Program-made: the position numbers and the translations under genes | Notes under the pieces: model-generated | Told to the model about the DNA's origin: nothing | The model's database searches: none | Seen by the model: the letters and a program-made list of their open reading frames with translations, nothing else | In this document: positions 1 to 9,065 of the stretch, piece after piece | How positions within the stretch are numbered: the first letter of the stretch is position 1 | How the letters are laid out: every line of letters starts with the position of its first letter | Origin: Gaiellasilicea sp963707575 | GTDB lineage: Bacteria; Actinomycetota; Thermoleophilia; Gaiellales; Gaiellaceae | DNA: 64,000 nt | Reading direction: 5' to 3' | Assembly (NCBI GenBank): GCA_963707575.1 | Contig: OY970171.1 | Coordinates: forward strand, 2,790,001 to 2,854,000

Positions 1-21
1 CCGCGCCGCGCGGAAGCGGGG

Positions 22-2901
22 ATGGCCGGTGACGCGTTTCCCGCCGAAGCACCTTGTATGCGGCGCTTCGTCCTTCCGGTGCTCGCGGCGCTTGCCGTGG
101 GCGCGGCCCTGCTCGCGCAGATCGCCCCGGGCCAGTACGCGTTCTGGCTCGCCAACGGCGCCTGGACCGGATCCGCGCTGTTCGCGGTGCTCGCCCTCGC
201 GCACGCCTGCCGACGGATCGAGGACGCCGAGCGCAGGCGGCCGTGGGCGTTCCTGCTCGCCGCCTGCTGCTGCTGGCTCGCCGGTCAGATCGCCTGGGAC
301 GTCCTGGGCGTCACGGCAGGAACCATGCCGTTTCCGTCCCTGCCGGACCTGGGCTGGCTGCTCTTCGCACCGGTTGCCCTCGTCGGTGTGTACCGGTTGA
401 CGCCCGCCTCACCGGGCGCGAAGTCGATCTCGGCGGTCGACGCGCTGGCCGTCGCGGTCGTGACCGGCGCCGTCGTCGGCGTCTTCCACTACGACAACGC
501 CTCGCGCTCCGAGCTCTCGAACGCCGGGATCGCGATCGCCCTCGCGTACGCCGTGGGGCACTCGGCCGTCGCCGCGACCATCGTCCAGTCGCTGTGCACC
601 CGGCTCAGCCTGCTACGCCGACCCGATCTGGCCCTGCTCACCGCGGGGCTGCTCACACAGGCCCTGGCGTTCTCGCTCTGGGCCGGGAAGCTGCTGGATG
701 GCAGCTACCACCCCGGGCACGAGCCGCTCGACGTGCTCTGGACGCTGGGGATGGTCGCGATCGGCGCCGCCGGGCTGCGTGCCGTGCGCTCCGGGCCGCT
801 GGCGCAGACGACCGAGCACGACCTCCGCCTGCGCGGGTTCATGCCGGGCGTTGCGTCGGTCGCGCTGTCGATCGTCCTGCTCGTCTTCGCGTCCACCGGG
901 GCTCCGCACGGCGAGCGGATGGTGCTCCGAGCGACCGTGATCACGCTCTTGCTCCTGTTCTCCGTGCGCCACTTCTTCGTCTCCGCGGAGCACGCACGCC
1001 TCGTGCGCAGCGAGCGCCGGGCGACCGAGCGCGCCGATCGCTTCTTCCGACTGGCGCCGGAGATGTTCGCGATCACTGCCCCCGACGGCACCTTCACCCG
1101 CCTCAACCCGCGCTTCGAGCAGGTGCTCGGCTACGCGGAAAACGAGTTGCTCGGGAGCCCGTCACTCGACCTCGTCCACCCGGACGACCGGAGCGCGACC
1201 GTCGCCGAGCTGGCTCGGCTGACCGACGGCGGGCTCGCACTGGCCTTCGAGAACCGCTACCGGCGCAAGGACGGCGACTACGCATGGATGCTCTGGAACG
1301 CCCGGCGCGACCCCGAGACCGGGCTCGTCTACAGCGCCTCCCAGGACATCACCGACCGCAAGCTCGGCGAGGAGGCGCTGCGCGAGAGCGAGCGGCGGTT
1401 CACCGAGCTCGTCACCACCATCCCCGAGGTCTTCTTCATCGCGCACGCGGATCTCGCCGGGACGATCTACGTCAGCCCGGCGTACGAGCAGATCTGGGGG
1501 CGCAGCTGCCAGAGCCTGCTCGACGATCCGCACTCGTGGGTCGAAGCGATCCACGAGGACGACCGCGCCCGCGTGCTCGAAGGCGTCGGCCGGGCGAATA
1601 TCGACGGCCGCGTCGAGCACGAGTTCCGGATCGTCCGGCCGGACGGCGAGATCAGGCTCGTCCACGAGCTCGTCACGGTCGTGCGCGACGAGCACGGGAA
1701 TCCCGCCCGTCATGTCGGCATCGGCTCCGACGTGACCGAGCGGCGCGAGCTCGAGCGGCAGCTGCAACACGCGCGCAAGCTCGATGCGGTGGGGCAGCTC
1801 GCGGGCGGAGTGGCGCACGACTTCAACAACATCCTGACCGGCATCGCCGGCTACACCGAGCTGGCTCTCGACCGGGCCGATGGGCTCGACGACGAGGTAC
1901 GCCGCGACCTGGAAGAGGTCCTCCGCGGCGCGCGGCGCGCGAGCCACCTCACCCGCCAGTTGCTCACCTTCGCGCGCCGCGAGGTGACGAGGCCGCAGAT
2001 CGTCGACGTCAACGACGTGATCGACGGTCTGAGCCGGTTCCTCCGTGGGGCGATTCGGGAGGACGTGCTCGTCGTCACGGAGCTCACACCCGACCTGCCC
2101 AGGGTGAAGGTCGACCCCCACCAGCTCGAGCAGGTGCTGATGAACCTCGTCCTGAACGCAGGCGACGCCATGCCCGACGGTGGTGTCCTCACCGTCGTCA
2201 CGTGCAGCGCCACGACCGACGAGGTGACGCTCGTCGTGAGCGACAACGGCACGGGGATGAGCGAGCAAACGCGCTCGCGGATGTTCGAGCCCTTCTTCAC
2301 CACTAAGGAAGTGGGCAAGGGCACAGGGCTCGGGCTGGCCACCGTGTACGGGATCGTGGAGGAGTGCGGAGGCCGGATCGAGGTCGAAAGCCAAGAGGGC
2401 CTCGGCAGCCGGTTCGCCGTCACGTTGCCCGCGACGTACGAGCGGGCCGAGCGCCGCCCGCCGGTCGTGGAGGACCCGCAGCCCTGCGGCAGCGAGCACA
2501 TCCTGCTCGTCGAGGACGACGAGCTCGTGCGCCGGCTCACCTGCGAGATGCTCGAGCGCGAGGGCTACACCGTGATCGCGGCTGCGTCACCGGACGAGGC
2601 CCTCCGGCACACCGGCGCTTGGGACCTGCTGCTGACCGACGTCGTCATGCCCGTGATGAACGGGCCCGAGCTGGCGGCTCGCCTCGTCGAGCAGCGCGGG
2701 TCGTTCCGCGTGCTCTTCACGTCCGGCTACTCCGGCGACACGATGGTCGAGCGGGGGACGCTCGATCCCAGCGTGCCGCTGCTCGAGAAGCCGTTCGGGC
2801 GGAGTGAGCTCGCTCAGGTGGTCCGGGCCGTCCTCGACGCTCCGCCGGCGGGCTACGGCGCCCATTCCTCGCCGCCGGTGTCCCAGCCGACGAGCGCATA
2901 G
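22..2901 (+). CDS. membrane-bound PAS hybrid histidine kinase with C-terminal receiver
   Basis: Sensor kinase of 959 residues. The first ~325 residues form about eight hydrophobic segments. Two PAS domains follow (about 340-455 and 460-575; both contain the HPDDR or HEDDR-type PAS signature and a C-terminal DITDRK/DVTERR). The dimerisation/phosphoacceptor helix carries His599 in GGVAHDFNN. The ATPase domain has an N box (NLVLNAGDAM), DNGTGM and GKGTGLGL. A receiver domain (about 825-945) has acidic residues in LLVEDDE and the phosphoacceptor Asp873 in LLTDVVMP, with a Lys in LEKPF. The kinase type resembles the PAS/GHKL hybrids that phosphorylate their own receiver. The input signal cannot be told from sequence. 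The start could be the ATG at 22 or at 58 (MRRFVLPV), which begins nearer the first membrane segment. The last 49 bases overlap the convergent GAF-like gene. Confidence 0.9.
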   Translation: MAGDAFPAEAPCMRRFVLPVLAALAVGAALLAQIAPGQYAFWLANGAWTGSALFAVLALAHACRRIEDAERRRPWAFLLAACCCWLAGQIAWDVLGVTAGTMPFPSLPDLGWLLFAPVALVGVYRLTPASPGAKSISAVDALAVAVVTGAVVGVFHYDNASRSELSNAGIAIALAYAVGHSAVAATIVQSLCTRLSLLRRPDLALLTAGLLTQALAFSLWAGKLLDGSYHPGHEPLDVLWTLGMVAIGAAGLRAVRSGPLAQTTEHDLRLRGFMPGVASVALSIVLLVFASTGAPHGERMVLRATVITLLLLFSVRHFFVSAEHARLVRSERRATERADRFFRLAPEMFAITAPDGTFTRLNPRFEQVLGYAENELLGSPSLDLVHPDDRSATVAELARLTDGGLALAFENRYRRKDGDYAWMLWNARRDPETGLVYSASQDITDRKLGEEALRESERRFTELVTTIPEVFFIAHADLAGTIYVSPAYEQIWGRSCQSLLDDPHSWVEAIHEDDRARVLEGVGRANIDGRVEHEFRIVRPDGEIRLVHELVTVVRDEHGNPARHVGIGSDVTERRELERQLQHARKLDAVGQLAGGVAHDFNNILTGIAGYTELALDRADGLDDEVRRDLEEVLRGARRASHLTRQLLTFARREVTRPQIVDVNDVIDGLSRFLRGAIREDVLVVTELTPDLPRVKVDPHQLEQVLMNLVLNAGDAMPDGGVLTVVTCSATTDEVTLVVSDNGTGMSEQTRSRMFEPFFTTKEVGKGTGLGLATVYGIVEECGGRIEVESQEGLGSRFAVTLPATYERAERRPPVVEDPQPCGSEHILLVEDDELVRRLTCEMLEREGYTVIAAASPDEALRHTGAWDLLLTDVVMPVMNGPELAARLVEQRGSFRVLFTSGYSGDTMVERGTLDPSVPLLEKPFGRSELAQVVRAVLDAPPAGYGAHSSPPVSQPTSA

Positions 2902-3200
2902 GGCGAGAGCAGCATCGCGACGCGCTCGAGCAGCGCGTGCTCGTCGTCGGAGGCGGCACCGCCCAGCTCGAGCTCCGCGACTCGCCGCCCCTCGAACTCG
3001 ATCGGAACGGACGTCGTCTCGCTCTCCTCGCCGGCGGCCGGACCGGGCGAGAGCCGGTCGTTCTCGACGAAGCTGATCCGGACGAAGCGGCCGAGCTGCT
3101 CGTGCAGGGTCGCGACGACGTCGCGCAGGACGTCGTCGGCGTCGCCACCACGGTCGACGACGCGCTCGACCTCCTCCAGCGCGCCTGGTTCGGCCGTCAC
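2853..3200 (-). CDS. GAF-like small protein
   Basis: A 115-residue protein read from a GTG at 3200, whose first bases overlap the stop of the upstream thioesterase gene (GTGA), so the two are translationally coupled. The sequence starts TAEPGALEEVERVV and has the helix-sheet pattern of a short GAF domain: a helix with LRDVVATLHEQL, strands RFVRISFVEN and TTSVPIEFEG, then VAELELGG and a closing helix. I recognise no catalytic residues. A small-molecule-sensing or merely structural role would be guesswork. The 3' end overlaps the convergent histidine kinase gene by 49 bases. Confidence 0.65.
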   Translation of the reverse strand: MTAEPGALEEVERVVDRGGDADDVLRDVVATLHEQLGRFVRISFVENDRLSPGPAAGEESETTSVPIEFEGRRVAELELGGAASDDEHALLERVAMLLSPYALVGWDTGGEEWAP

Positions 3201-3655
3201 GCCTCCAGCGCCTCGCCCTCGAAGGCTCGGATCCGCTCCCGGTAGTCGTCCGGGATCTCGCACGCCTGCCGCTGGGCGAGGTCGACCAGCACGAGCGTCT
3301 GCGAGGCGGTCACCATCAGCGCGTCGTCCTCCATCCGGTAGGCGGCGCACTCGTAGGTCGCGCTGGTGCGCCCGATGCGCGCGAGCCGGACGAAGATCTC
3401 CAGCAGGTCGTCGAACCGGGCCGGCGCGTGGTACTCCACCTTGGACGCCCGCATCACGAAGTCGCGGTCGCCGAGCCAGGGGCCGGCCATGCCGAGGTGG
3501 CGGTGGTACTCGGTGCGCGCGTGGTCGAAGTAGGGGAGATAGCGGCCGTAGTAGACGATTCCCTGCGCGTCGGTGTCCGAGAACCAGACGCGCGCGATCG
3601 CGGAGTAGTGGAACGGCGGCTTGCGGTCCGTCACCTGGCCGAGCTCGGGGTTCAT
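3197..3655 (-). CDS. acyl-CoA thioesterase, YbgC/4-hydroxybenzoyl-CoA type hot-dog fold
   Basis: A 152-residue single hot-dog domain. The family signature is clear near residues 25-47: WFSDTDAQGIVYYGRYLPYF followed by DHAR. The Asp in DTDAQG corresponds to the catalytic Asp of the 4HBT-I/YbgC group, which hydrolyses acyl-CoA thioesters in the cytoplasm. Length is typical of the family (130-155). The ATG overlaps the stop of the upstream phosphohexomutase (ATGA), and the 3' end overlaps the GTG of the GAF-like gene, so the three form one minus-strand operon. The natural substrate is not evident. Confidence 0.85.
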   Translation of the reverse strand: MNPELGQVTDRKPPFHYSAIARVWFSDTDAQGIVYYGRYLPYFDHARTEYHRHLGMAGPWLGDRDFVMRASKVEYHAPARFDDLLEIFVRLARIGRTSATYECAAYRMEDDALMVTASQTLVLVDLAQRQACEIPDDYRERIRAFEGEALEA

Positions 3656-4989
3656 GCGCGGATCAGGCCGATCACCTCGTCGCGCTTCGCTTCCATCAAC
3701 TCCTGCGAGTTCGCCTCCAGGTTCAGCCGCAGCAGCGGCTCGGTGTTCGACGGGCGGACGTTGAAGTGCCAGTCGTCGTAGTCGACCGAGATCCCGTCCA
3801 GGTGTGTGACCCGTCCGTCGGCGTAGCGCTCCTTCAGCTCCTGCAGCTTCAACGCCACGTCCGCGACCGGCGTGTTGATCTCACCCGTGATGAAGAAGCG
3901 CTCGCGGAAGGGCGCGAGCAGCTCGGACAGCTTCCGGCCCCGCTTCGAGAGCAGCTCCAGCACGAGCAGGAAGGGGACGACGCCCGAGTCGGCCTGTGAG
4001 AAGTCGCGGAAGTAGTAGTGCGCGGAAACCTCGCCGCCGAACACGGCGCCCTCCTTGCGCATGCGGTGCTTGATGTAGGCATGCCCGACGCGGTTCATCA
4101 GCGGTTCGCCGCCGGCGCGCTCGATCGTCTCCGGTACGGCGCGGCTCGCGCGCACGTCGTAGATCACCTTGCCGCCGCCCTCCTTCTCGAGGATCGACTC
4201 CGCGAGCAGCGCCGTGATGAAGTCGCCGGGGACGAAGTCGCCCGTGTCGTCGACGAAGAAGCAGCGGTCGGCGTCGCCGTCGTAGGCGACGCCGAGGTCA
4301 GCACCCTCCTCGGTCGTCTTGCGGATGATGAACTCGCGGTTCTCGGGCAGGAGTGGATTCGGCTCGTGGTTCGGGAAGGTGCCGTCGGGCTCGAAGTAAC
4401 AGGCGACCGCCTCGACCGGCAGCCGCTCCAGCACGGGCGGCAGCATCGTCCCGGCCATGCCGTTGGCGGCGTCGATCACGACCTTCAGCGGCTTCATCGC
4501 CTCGACGTCGACGAAGGAGAGCACCTTCTCCACGAACCCCGGCCAGACGTCGTACGCCCCCACCGTGCCCCGCCGCGCGACCTCCCCGAAGCCCTTCAGC
4601 GCCCGGTCGCGTACGTCGAGGAGACCCGACTCGCCCCCGACTGGGAGCGCACCGCGGCGAACGATCTTCATCCCCGTGTACTCCTTCGGGTTGTGCGAGG
4701 CGGTGACGCAGACGCCGCCGTCCAGGCCGAGCTCGCCGACTGCGTAGTAGACCATCTCCGTGCCGACGAGACCCAGGTCCAGCACGTCCGCGCCGCCCTC
4801 CGCCGCGCCCTCGATCAGCGCGGCCGCCATCGCCGGTGACGAGATGCGCATGTCGCGGCCGACTGCGATCCGGCGCGGCTCGAACTGCTCCACGTAGGCC
4901 CGGCCGATCGCATGCGCGCCCTCCTCGTCGAGCTCCTCCGGATGGAGGCCGCGGACGTCGTATGCCTTGAAGACCTTGGGATCGAGCAC
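3652..4989 (-). CDS. phosphomannomutase/phosphoglucomutase
   Basis: A 445-residue alpha-D-phosphohexomutase that interconverts hexose-1- and hexose-6-phosphates for cell-envelope sugar nucleotides. The landmarks are in order: FKAYDVRG near residue 8, the phosphoserine loop TASHNPKEYTGMK with Ser98, the metal loop DGDADRC (about 237-243), the sugar-specificity loop GGEVSAHYYF, and the C-terminal phosphate-binding loop RPSNTEPLLRLN. Sequence and length fit the ManB/AlgC group rather than GlmM (the GlmM loop would read differently from RPSNTEP). The start is a GTG preceded by a TANNNT hexamer with no leader. It heads the operon with thioesterase and GAF-like genes. Confidence 0.92.
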   Translation of the reverse strand: MLDPKVFKAYDVRGLHPEELDEEGAHAIGRAYVEQFEPRRIAVGRDMRISSPAMAAALIEGAAEGGADVLDLGLVGTEMVYYAVGELGLDGGVCVTASHNPKEYTGMKIVRRGALPVGGESGLLDVRDRALKGFGEVARRGTVGAYDVWPGFVEKVLSFVDVEAMKPLKVVIDAANGMAGTMLPPVLERLPVEAVACYFEPDGTFPNHEPNPLLPENREFIIRKTTEEGADLGVAYDGDADRCFFVDDTGDFVPGDFITALLAESILEKEGGGKVIYDVRASRAVPETIERAGGEPLMNRVGHAYIKHRMRKEGAVFGGEVSAHYYFRDFSQADSGVVPFLLVLELLSKRGRKLSELLAPFRERFFITGEINTPVADVALKLQELKERYADGRVTHLDGISVDYDDWHFNVRPSNTEPLLRLNLEANSQELMEAKRDEVIGLIRA

Positions 4990-4995
4990 GAGGCG

Positions 4996-5001
4996 ATGCT
5001 A
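4996..5001 (-). promoter_or_regulatory. -10-like hexamer TAGCAT, leaderless start of phosphohexomutase
   Basis: TAGCAT on the minus strand ends 6 bases before the GTG at 4989. No Shine-Dalgarno lies in the gap. This is one of the recurrent TANNNT-plus-6-to-9 arrangements in this window. No clear -35 element is visible. Confidence 0.5.
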
Positions 5002-5040
5002 CGGAACCTCGCGCGCCTCCGTCTGATCCACCCTCGTCTC

Positions 5041-5046
5041 TACAAT
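5041..5046 (+). promoter_or_regulatory. -10-like hexamer TACAAT before the cyclase/ATPase gene
   Basis: TACAAT lies 3 bases before the ATG at 5050 and 6 bases before an in-frame GTG at 5053. The spacing seen at other genes here (6-9) favours the GTG as the leaderless start, which would shorten the protein by one residue. No -35 match is seen. Confidence 0.5.
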
Positions 5047-5049
5047 TAG

Positions 5050-7980
5050 ATGGTGGAACGGAAGCTCGCAACTGTCGTCTTCGTCGATTTGGTCGGCTCG
5101 ACCGAGCTCGTCTCCACACGCGATCCGGAGGTCGTCCGCCGCCGTGTGACGTCCTTCTTCGAGCACGTCTCGCACTGCATCACGACCCACGGCGGCATCG
5201 TCGAGAAGTTCGCCGGCGACGCGGTCATGGCGGCGTTCGGCATCCCGCAGGCGCACGAGGACGACGCCGAACGAGCCGTGCGCGCGGCTGTCGCGATCAT
5301 GGATTCCGTCCACGGCCTCGGGCTGGAGGCGCGGATCGGGATCGAGTCCGGCGAGGTCGTCGCCGACGACGCGGAGTCGACCTTCGCGACCGGCGAGGCG
5401 GTCAACCTGGCGGCGAGGCTCCAGCAGGCCGCCGCGCCGGGGCAGGTCCTCCTCGGTCCCTTCGCCCATCGCCTCACCGCCTCGGCGATCGAGGCGACGG
5501 AGCAGGGCACCCTCGACCTCAGAGGCTTCGGCGCGCCGCTCCCGGTGTACTTGCTCGATTCGGTGCGCGAGTCGACGAGCCGCGTCCCGACCGTCTCCGC
5601 GCCATTCATCGGCCGCGACGTCGAGCTCGAGCTGCTGCAGATGACCTTCGCGCGGACGGCCAAGGACGAGCGCGCGCACATCTTCACGATCTACGGCGAG
5701 CCCGGCGTGGGCAAGAGTCGACTCGTGAGGGAGTTCGTCGCCGGGGTCGAGGGCGCGACCGTGCTCGCCGGACGCTCCCTGCCGTACGGCGAGGGGATCA
5801 CCTACTGGCCGCTGGCCGAGATGGTGAAGGTCGCGGCCGGGATCACCGACGACGACCCGGTCCAGCAGGCCGTGTCGAAGCTCCGCGCGTGCTGCGGCGA
5901 CGACGCCGTCGCCGACCTGCTGGCGCTCGCGGCGGGCGTGCTGGAGGGAATCGAGACCGAGCGCAGCCAGCAGGAGATCGCCTGGGCAGCGCGCGAGTGG
6001 GCGGCCGAGCTCGCCTCCGCGCAGCCGCTCGTGCTCGTGTTCGAGGACGTTCACTGGGCCGAGGAGCCGCTGCTCGATCTCGTCCAGCACCTGGCCGAGC
6101 GGGTCAAGGATGCGCCCCTCCTGATCATCTGTCTCGCGCGTCCCGAGCTGCTCGACCTCCGGCCCGGTTGGGGCGGCGGGCGCCTGCGCGCCACCGCGAT
6201 CGAGCTGGAGCCGCTCGGCCACGCCGACAGCGAGGAGCTCGTCGATGCGCTGCTCGCCGGTCGGGAGCTCACGTTCGGCGACCGTCGTGCGCTGCTGGAG
6301 AAGACCGAGGGCAACCCTCTCTTCGTGGAGGAGACGGCGCGGATGCTGCTCGAGGGCGGCAGCGCCAGGCAGCGGATCCCCGACACCCTCCAGGCGATCA
6401 TCGCGGCCCGCATCGATCGGCTGCCGAGGGGCGAGAAGATCGCGCTCCAACGCGCCTCGGTCGTCGGCCGCATCTTCTGGGAGGGCGTGCTGGAGGAGCT
6501 CGCCCCCGACCTCGAGCTCGAACCTGCGCTCGACGACCTGCTCGGGCGCGACTTCATCACCCGGGAGAGCCGGTCGACGATCTCGGGCGAGAGCGCCTAC
6601 CGCTTCAAGCACGTGCTGATCCGGGACGTCGCCTACTCCGGACTGACGAAGGGCGCCCGCGCCGACCTGCACCAGGTGGTCGCCCGCTGGCTCGGGGAGC
6701 GCGCCGCCGACGAGCTCGTCGAGATCCGCGCCTATCACCTCGAGCAGGCGGCGACCCTGCTGGAGGAGCTCGACGGCGTCATCCCGGCGGAGCTCGTGAC
6801 GGAGGCCGCGGCGACGCTCGAGGCGGCCGGGCGCCGGGCACTCGCCCGCGAGGCCAACCGCTCCGCGCGCCGGCTCCTGCTGCGCGCGGTGGAGCTCGAG
6901 CCGACGCTCGACCGGCGCTTCCAGGCTGCGCGCGCGGCGTGGCGGCTCGACGATTTGCCGGCCGTCGCCGTCGAGATGGAGACCGTGCACAAGCTCGCCG
7001 AGGAGTCCGGCGACGAGACCATCCTGGGCCGCTCGCTCACCGCCCTCGCACACGTGACCCTGCTGCGCGACGCCGACCTGCCGCGCGCGCGGGCACTGGC
7101 GGAGAAGGCGCTGACGACGTTCGAGGAGGCCGACTCGGTCGGCCGATTCGACGCGCTGGCGCTGCTCTCGCAGATCGCCTGGTGGCGCGGAGACCTCGAC
7201 GAGGACGAGCGGCACACGCGCGCGTCCATCGAGCTCGCACGCCAGCTCGAGCGCGAGGATCTCGAGGCGGACGCCGTGCAGCGGCTCGCGAGCGCGCACA
7301 TCCAGCGCGGGGAGCTGGAGGAGGCGGAGCAGCTGATCGACCGCGCCTGGGAGCTCGCGCAGGGCAGCGGGAGCATCGCCGCCCGTGCCCAGGCGCTCGG
7401 CTCACGCGGCGACCTCGCCGCTCAGCGGGGCCGGATCGAGGCGGCGGAGGCTGCGTTCGACGAGGCCGCCGCCCTCTTCGAGGAGGCCGGCGCGGCCTGG
7501 CCGCAGGCGCGAATCCTGAGCAAGCTCGCCAAGGTCGCGCGCAGCCGTGGCGACCTGGCCGCGGCCGAGCGGCTCTTCCGCGACGCGATCCGGATCCTGA
7601 AATCGCTCGAGGACCGCGGCACCCTGTGCGAGAGCCAGCGCGGGCTCGCCCAGGTGCTGCTCGAGCAGGGGCGCCTCGACGAGGCTGAGCAGATGGCGCT
7701 CGAGGCGCGGCGGACGGTCGGTCCGCACGACCAGAGCTCACGCGCGACGACGCGGATGGCGCTCGGGCTCGTCCGCGCGGCGCAGGGCGAGGTCGAGGAG
7801 GCCGAGCTGCTGCTCCGTGAGGCCGTCGACATCGTCAACGAGACCGACTTCGTCATCCACCATCGCGAGATTCTCGAAGCGCTCATCGGCTTTCTGCGCG
7901 ACCAGGGCCGCGACGCAGAGGCCGCCGCCTACGAGGAAGAGCTGGCCGCGCTCGCGCGAAGCGCCGCGCCGATCGCCTGA
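5050..7980 (+). CDS. class III nucleotidyl cyclase fused to AAA/NACHT-like ATPase and TPR array
   Basis: A 976-residue multidomain regulator. The N-terminus (1-170) is a class III adenylate/guanylate cyclase domain: VVFVDLVGST with the first metal Asp, then GGIVEKFAGDAVMAAFG with the second metal Asp. Residues 185-500 form a P-loop ATPase with Walker A GEPGVGKSRLV, Walker B LVLVFEDVHWAE and a MalT/LuxR-like (STAND) arrangement. From about 560 on, the protein is an Ala/Leu/Glu-rich helical array with TPR periodicity (repeated L-A--RGD-LA--RG type units). There is no C-terminal LuxR helix-turn-helix. Such fusions are common in Actinobacteria and are thought to switch conformation on ligand or ATP binding. 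Whether cAMP is made cannot be decided here. It is divergent from the phosphohexomutase gene. Its 3' end overlaps the convergent TIM-barrel gene by 52 bases. Confidence 0.88.
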   Translation: MVERKLATVVFVDLVGSTELVSTRDPEVVRRRVTSFFEHVSHCITTHGGIVEKFAGDAVMAAFGIPQAHEDDAERAVRAAVAIMDSVHGLGLEARIGIESGEVVADDAESTFATGEAVNLAARLQQAAAPGQVLLGPFAHRLTASAIEATEQGTLDLRGFGAPLPVYLLDSVRESTSRVPTVSAPFIGRDVELELLQMTFARTAKDERAHIFTIYGEPGVGKSRLVREFVAGVEGATVLAGRSLPYGEGITYWPLAEMVKVAAGITDDDPVQQAVSKLRACCGDDAVADLLALAAGVLEGIETERSQQEIAWAAREWAAELASAQPLVLVFEDVHWAEEPLLDLVQHLAERVKDAPLLIICLARPELLDLRPGWGGGRLRATAIELEPLGHADSEELVDALLAGRELTFGDRRALLEKTEGNPLFVEETARMLLEGGSARQRIPDTLQAIIAARIDRLPRGEKIALQRASVVGRIFWEGVLEELAPDLELEPALDDLLGRDFITRESRSTISGESAYRFKHVLIRDVAYSGLTKGARADLHQVVARWLGERAADELVEIRAYHLEQAATLLEELDGVIPAELVTEAAATLEAAGRRALAREANRSARRLLLRAVELEPTLDRRFQAARAAWRLDDLPAVAVEMETVHKLAEESGDETILGRSLTALAHVTLLRDADLPRARALAEKALTTFEEADSVGRFDALALLSQIAWWRGDLDEDERHTRASIELARQLEREDLEADAVQRLASAHIQRGELEEAEQLIDRAWELAQGSGSIAARAQALGSRGDLAAQRGRIEAAEAAFDEAAALFEEAGAAWPQARILSKLAKVARSRGDLAAAERLFRDAIRILKSLEDRGTLCESQRGLAQVLLEQGRLDEAEQMALEARRTVGPHDQSSRATTRMALGLVRAAQGEVEEAELLLREAVDIVNETDFVIHHREILEALIGFLRDQGRDAEAAAYEEELAALARSAAPIA

Positions 7981-8762
7981 GTCGAGCCCACGTCCGGCGC
8001 CTCCGAGATGACCGTCGCCGGCCGCTCGAAGCGCGCGAGCGCGGCACCGAGAGGCTCGACGCGCAGCGTCCCCTCGCCGTAGGGCAGGTGCTTCGTCTCG
8101 TTGCGGTTCGCGTAGGCGATGTCCGAGAAGTGGATGTGGAACGGAGCGCCCGGCGCCAGCACCCCGTCGGCCGCCTCGAGCGCGTCGGCGAACGCCTCGG
8201 TCTCGGTGTAGGCGCCGTCCGAGGTGGCATGCATGTGCGCGAAGTCGAGCACGGGCCGGACGAAGGGCACGCGTGCGGCGAGCTCGATCACGTCGTCGAG
8301 GGAGCCGAGGTCGCGGACGCGGCCCATCACCTCGACGCCGAAGGGGACGAGCCGGCCCTTGCCTTCGAGTCGCTCGCCGAGCAGTCCGAGCTGCTCCACG
8401 ACCGCGTCGAGCGCGTCCTGCCGTTCCCGTCCGAGCAGGAAGCCCGGATGGAAGACGACCACCTCAGCACCGCAGGCCCCGGCGAGACCGGCGGTGTGGT
8501 CGAGCATCCCGACCGCCATGCGGTACTTCTTGCCCAGGTCGAGGTGGCCCATGAAGCCGGCCAGGGGCGCGTGGATCGAGATCAGGACGTCGTGCTCGCG
8601 CGCCGCGGCACCGAGGCGCTCGGCAGCCGGATAGTCGATCTTGAAGCCGCCGCCGAAGCCGACCTCGCACGCGTCGTAACCCGCCGCGGCGACCGCGGCG
8701 ACGGCCATTTCCGGCTCGACGTCGGTGGCGAGCCCGGCGGGGCCGAAGCGCAGGCGTTCCAT
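7929..8762 (-). CDS. xylose-isomerase-like TIM barrel / endonuclease IV family protein
   Basis: A 277-residue AP-endonuclease-2-like TIM barrel. Metal-ligand-type residues appear at the expected strands: SIHAPLAG, VVFHPGF, GVEVMGR, LDFAHMHA, HIHFSDI and a final Glu in ISEAPD. The length matches bacterial endonuclease IV (~280), and the many His/Asp/Glu ligands fit a three-metal site. The family also contains sugar isomerases, so DNA repair (Nfo) is likely but unproven. The start at 8762 is supported by a TAGCGT hexamer 8 bases upstream. The stop lies inside the 3' end of the convergent cyclase gene. Confidence 0.75.
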   Translation of the reverse strand: MERLRFGPAGLATDVEPEMAVAAVAAAGYDACEVGFGGGFKIDYPAAERLGAAAREHDVLISIHAPLAGFMGHLDLGKKYRMAVGMLDHTAGLAGACGAEVVVFHPGFLLGRERQDALDAVVEQLGLLGERLEGKGRLVPFGVEVMGRVRDLGSLDDVIELAARVPFVRPVLDFAHMHATSDGAYTETEAFADALEAADGVLAPGAPFHIHFSDIAYANRNETKHLPYGEGTLRVEPLGAALARFERPATVISEAPDVGSTQAIGAALRASAASSSS

Positions 8763-8770
8763 GGGAGCGG

Positions 8771-8776
8771 ACGCTA
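8771..8776 (-). promoter_or_regulatory. -10-like hexamer TAGCGT, leaderless start of the TIM-barrel gene
   Basis: The minus strand reads GGTAGCGT with 8 bases to the ATG at 8762. It is divergent from the hexamer at 8804, with 27 bases between the two. No ribosome-binding site is seen. Confidence 0.45.
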
Positions 8777-8803
8777 CCGACCGATGTCGTCCGACGGGGG
8801 TCC

Positions 8804-8809
8804 TACCCT
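8804..8809 (+). promoter_or_regulatory. -10-like hexamer TACCCT, leaderless start of the 80-residue gene
   Basis: TACCCT ends 7 bases before the ATG at 8817. The gap TTTTCGA-type sequence has no purine-rich ribosome-binding site. Confidence 0.45.
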
Positions 8810-8816
8810 TTTCGAC

Positions 8817-9059
8817 ATGTCACAGCGTCCTTCGCGAATCGATCTGCTCGAGCTCGACATCGATCTTCGGCTCGCCGACCTCTGGCGCGAGGCGTCCGAG
8901 GTGGCCGAGTGGAACCTCGAGGTGATGGCCGCGTTCATGCGTGCCGCCTACGGCAAGGGCTACTGCGACGCCCTCACCGAGGACGCACCCGGGTCGCTCT
9001 GCCAGGATCACGGTTACCGCGTTCCCGGGCGGCGCGAAGTGGCGCCCAGAACCGTCTAG
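8817..9059 (+). CDS. small conserved-looking acidic protein, 80 residues
   Basis: Hypothetical protein starting MSQRPSRIDLLELDIDL. It is mostly helical, with an amphipathic stretch (LADLWREASEVAEWNLEVMAAFMRAA, read in two parts) and a C-terminal GYRVPGRR tail. It has no signal peptide or membrane segment. The codon pattern matches neighbouring genes, and a TANNNT hexamer sits at the leaderless distance, which supports translation from this ATG. A longer upstream reading in the same frame lies over the antisense TIM-barrel gene and is not credible. Function unknown. Confidence 0.6.
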   Translation: MSQRPSRIDLLELDIDLRLADLWREASEVAEWNLEVMAAFMRAAYGKGYCDALTEDAPGSLCQDHGYRVPGRREVAPRTV

Positions 9060-9065
9060 CCTCGG

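Noticed and set aside
1162..2499. 445-codon open frame on the minus strand inside the hybrid kinase
   Set aside because: Complement of kinase domains; no motif and no ribosome-binding or hexamer signal.
4999..7299. 766-codon open frame on the minus strand
   Set aside because: It lies fully antisense to the cyclase/ATPase gene and has Arg/Gln/Val-rich, domain-free sequence, as expected for high-GC shadow frames.
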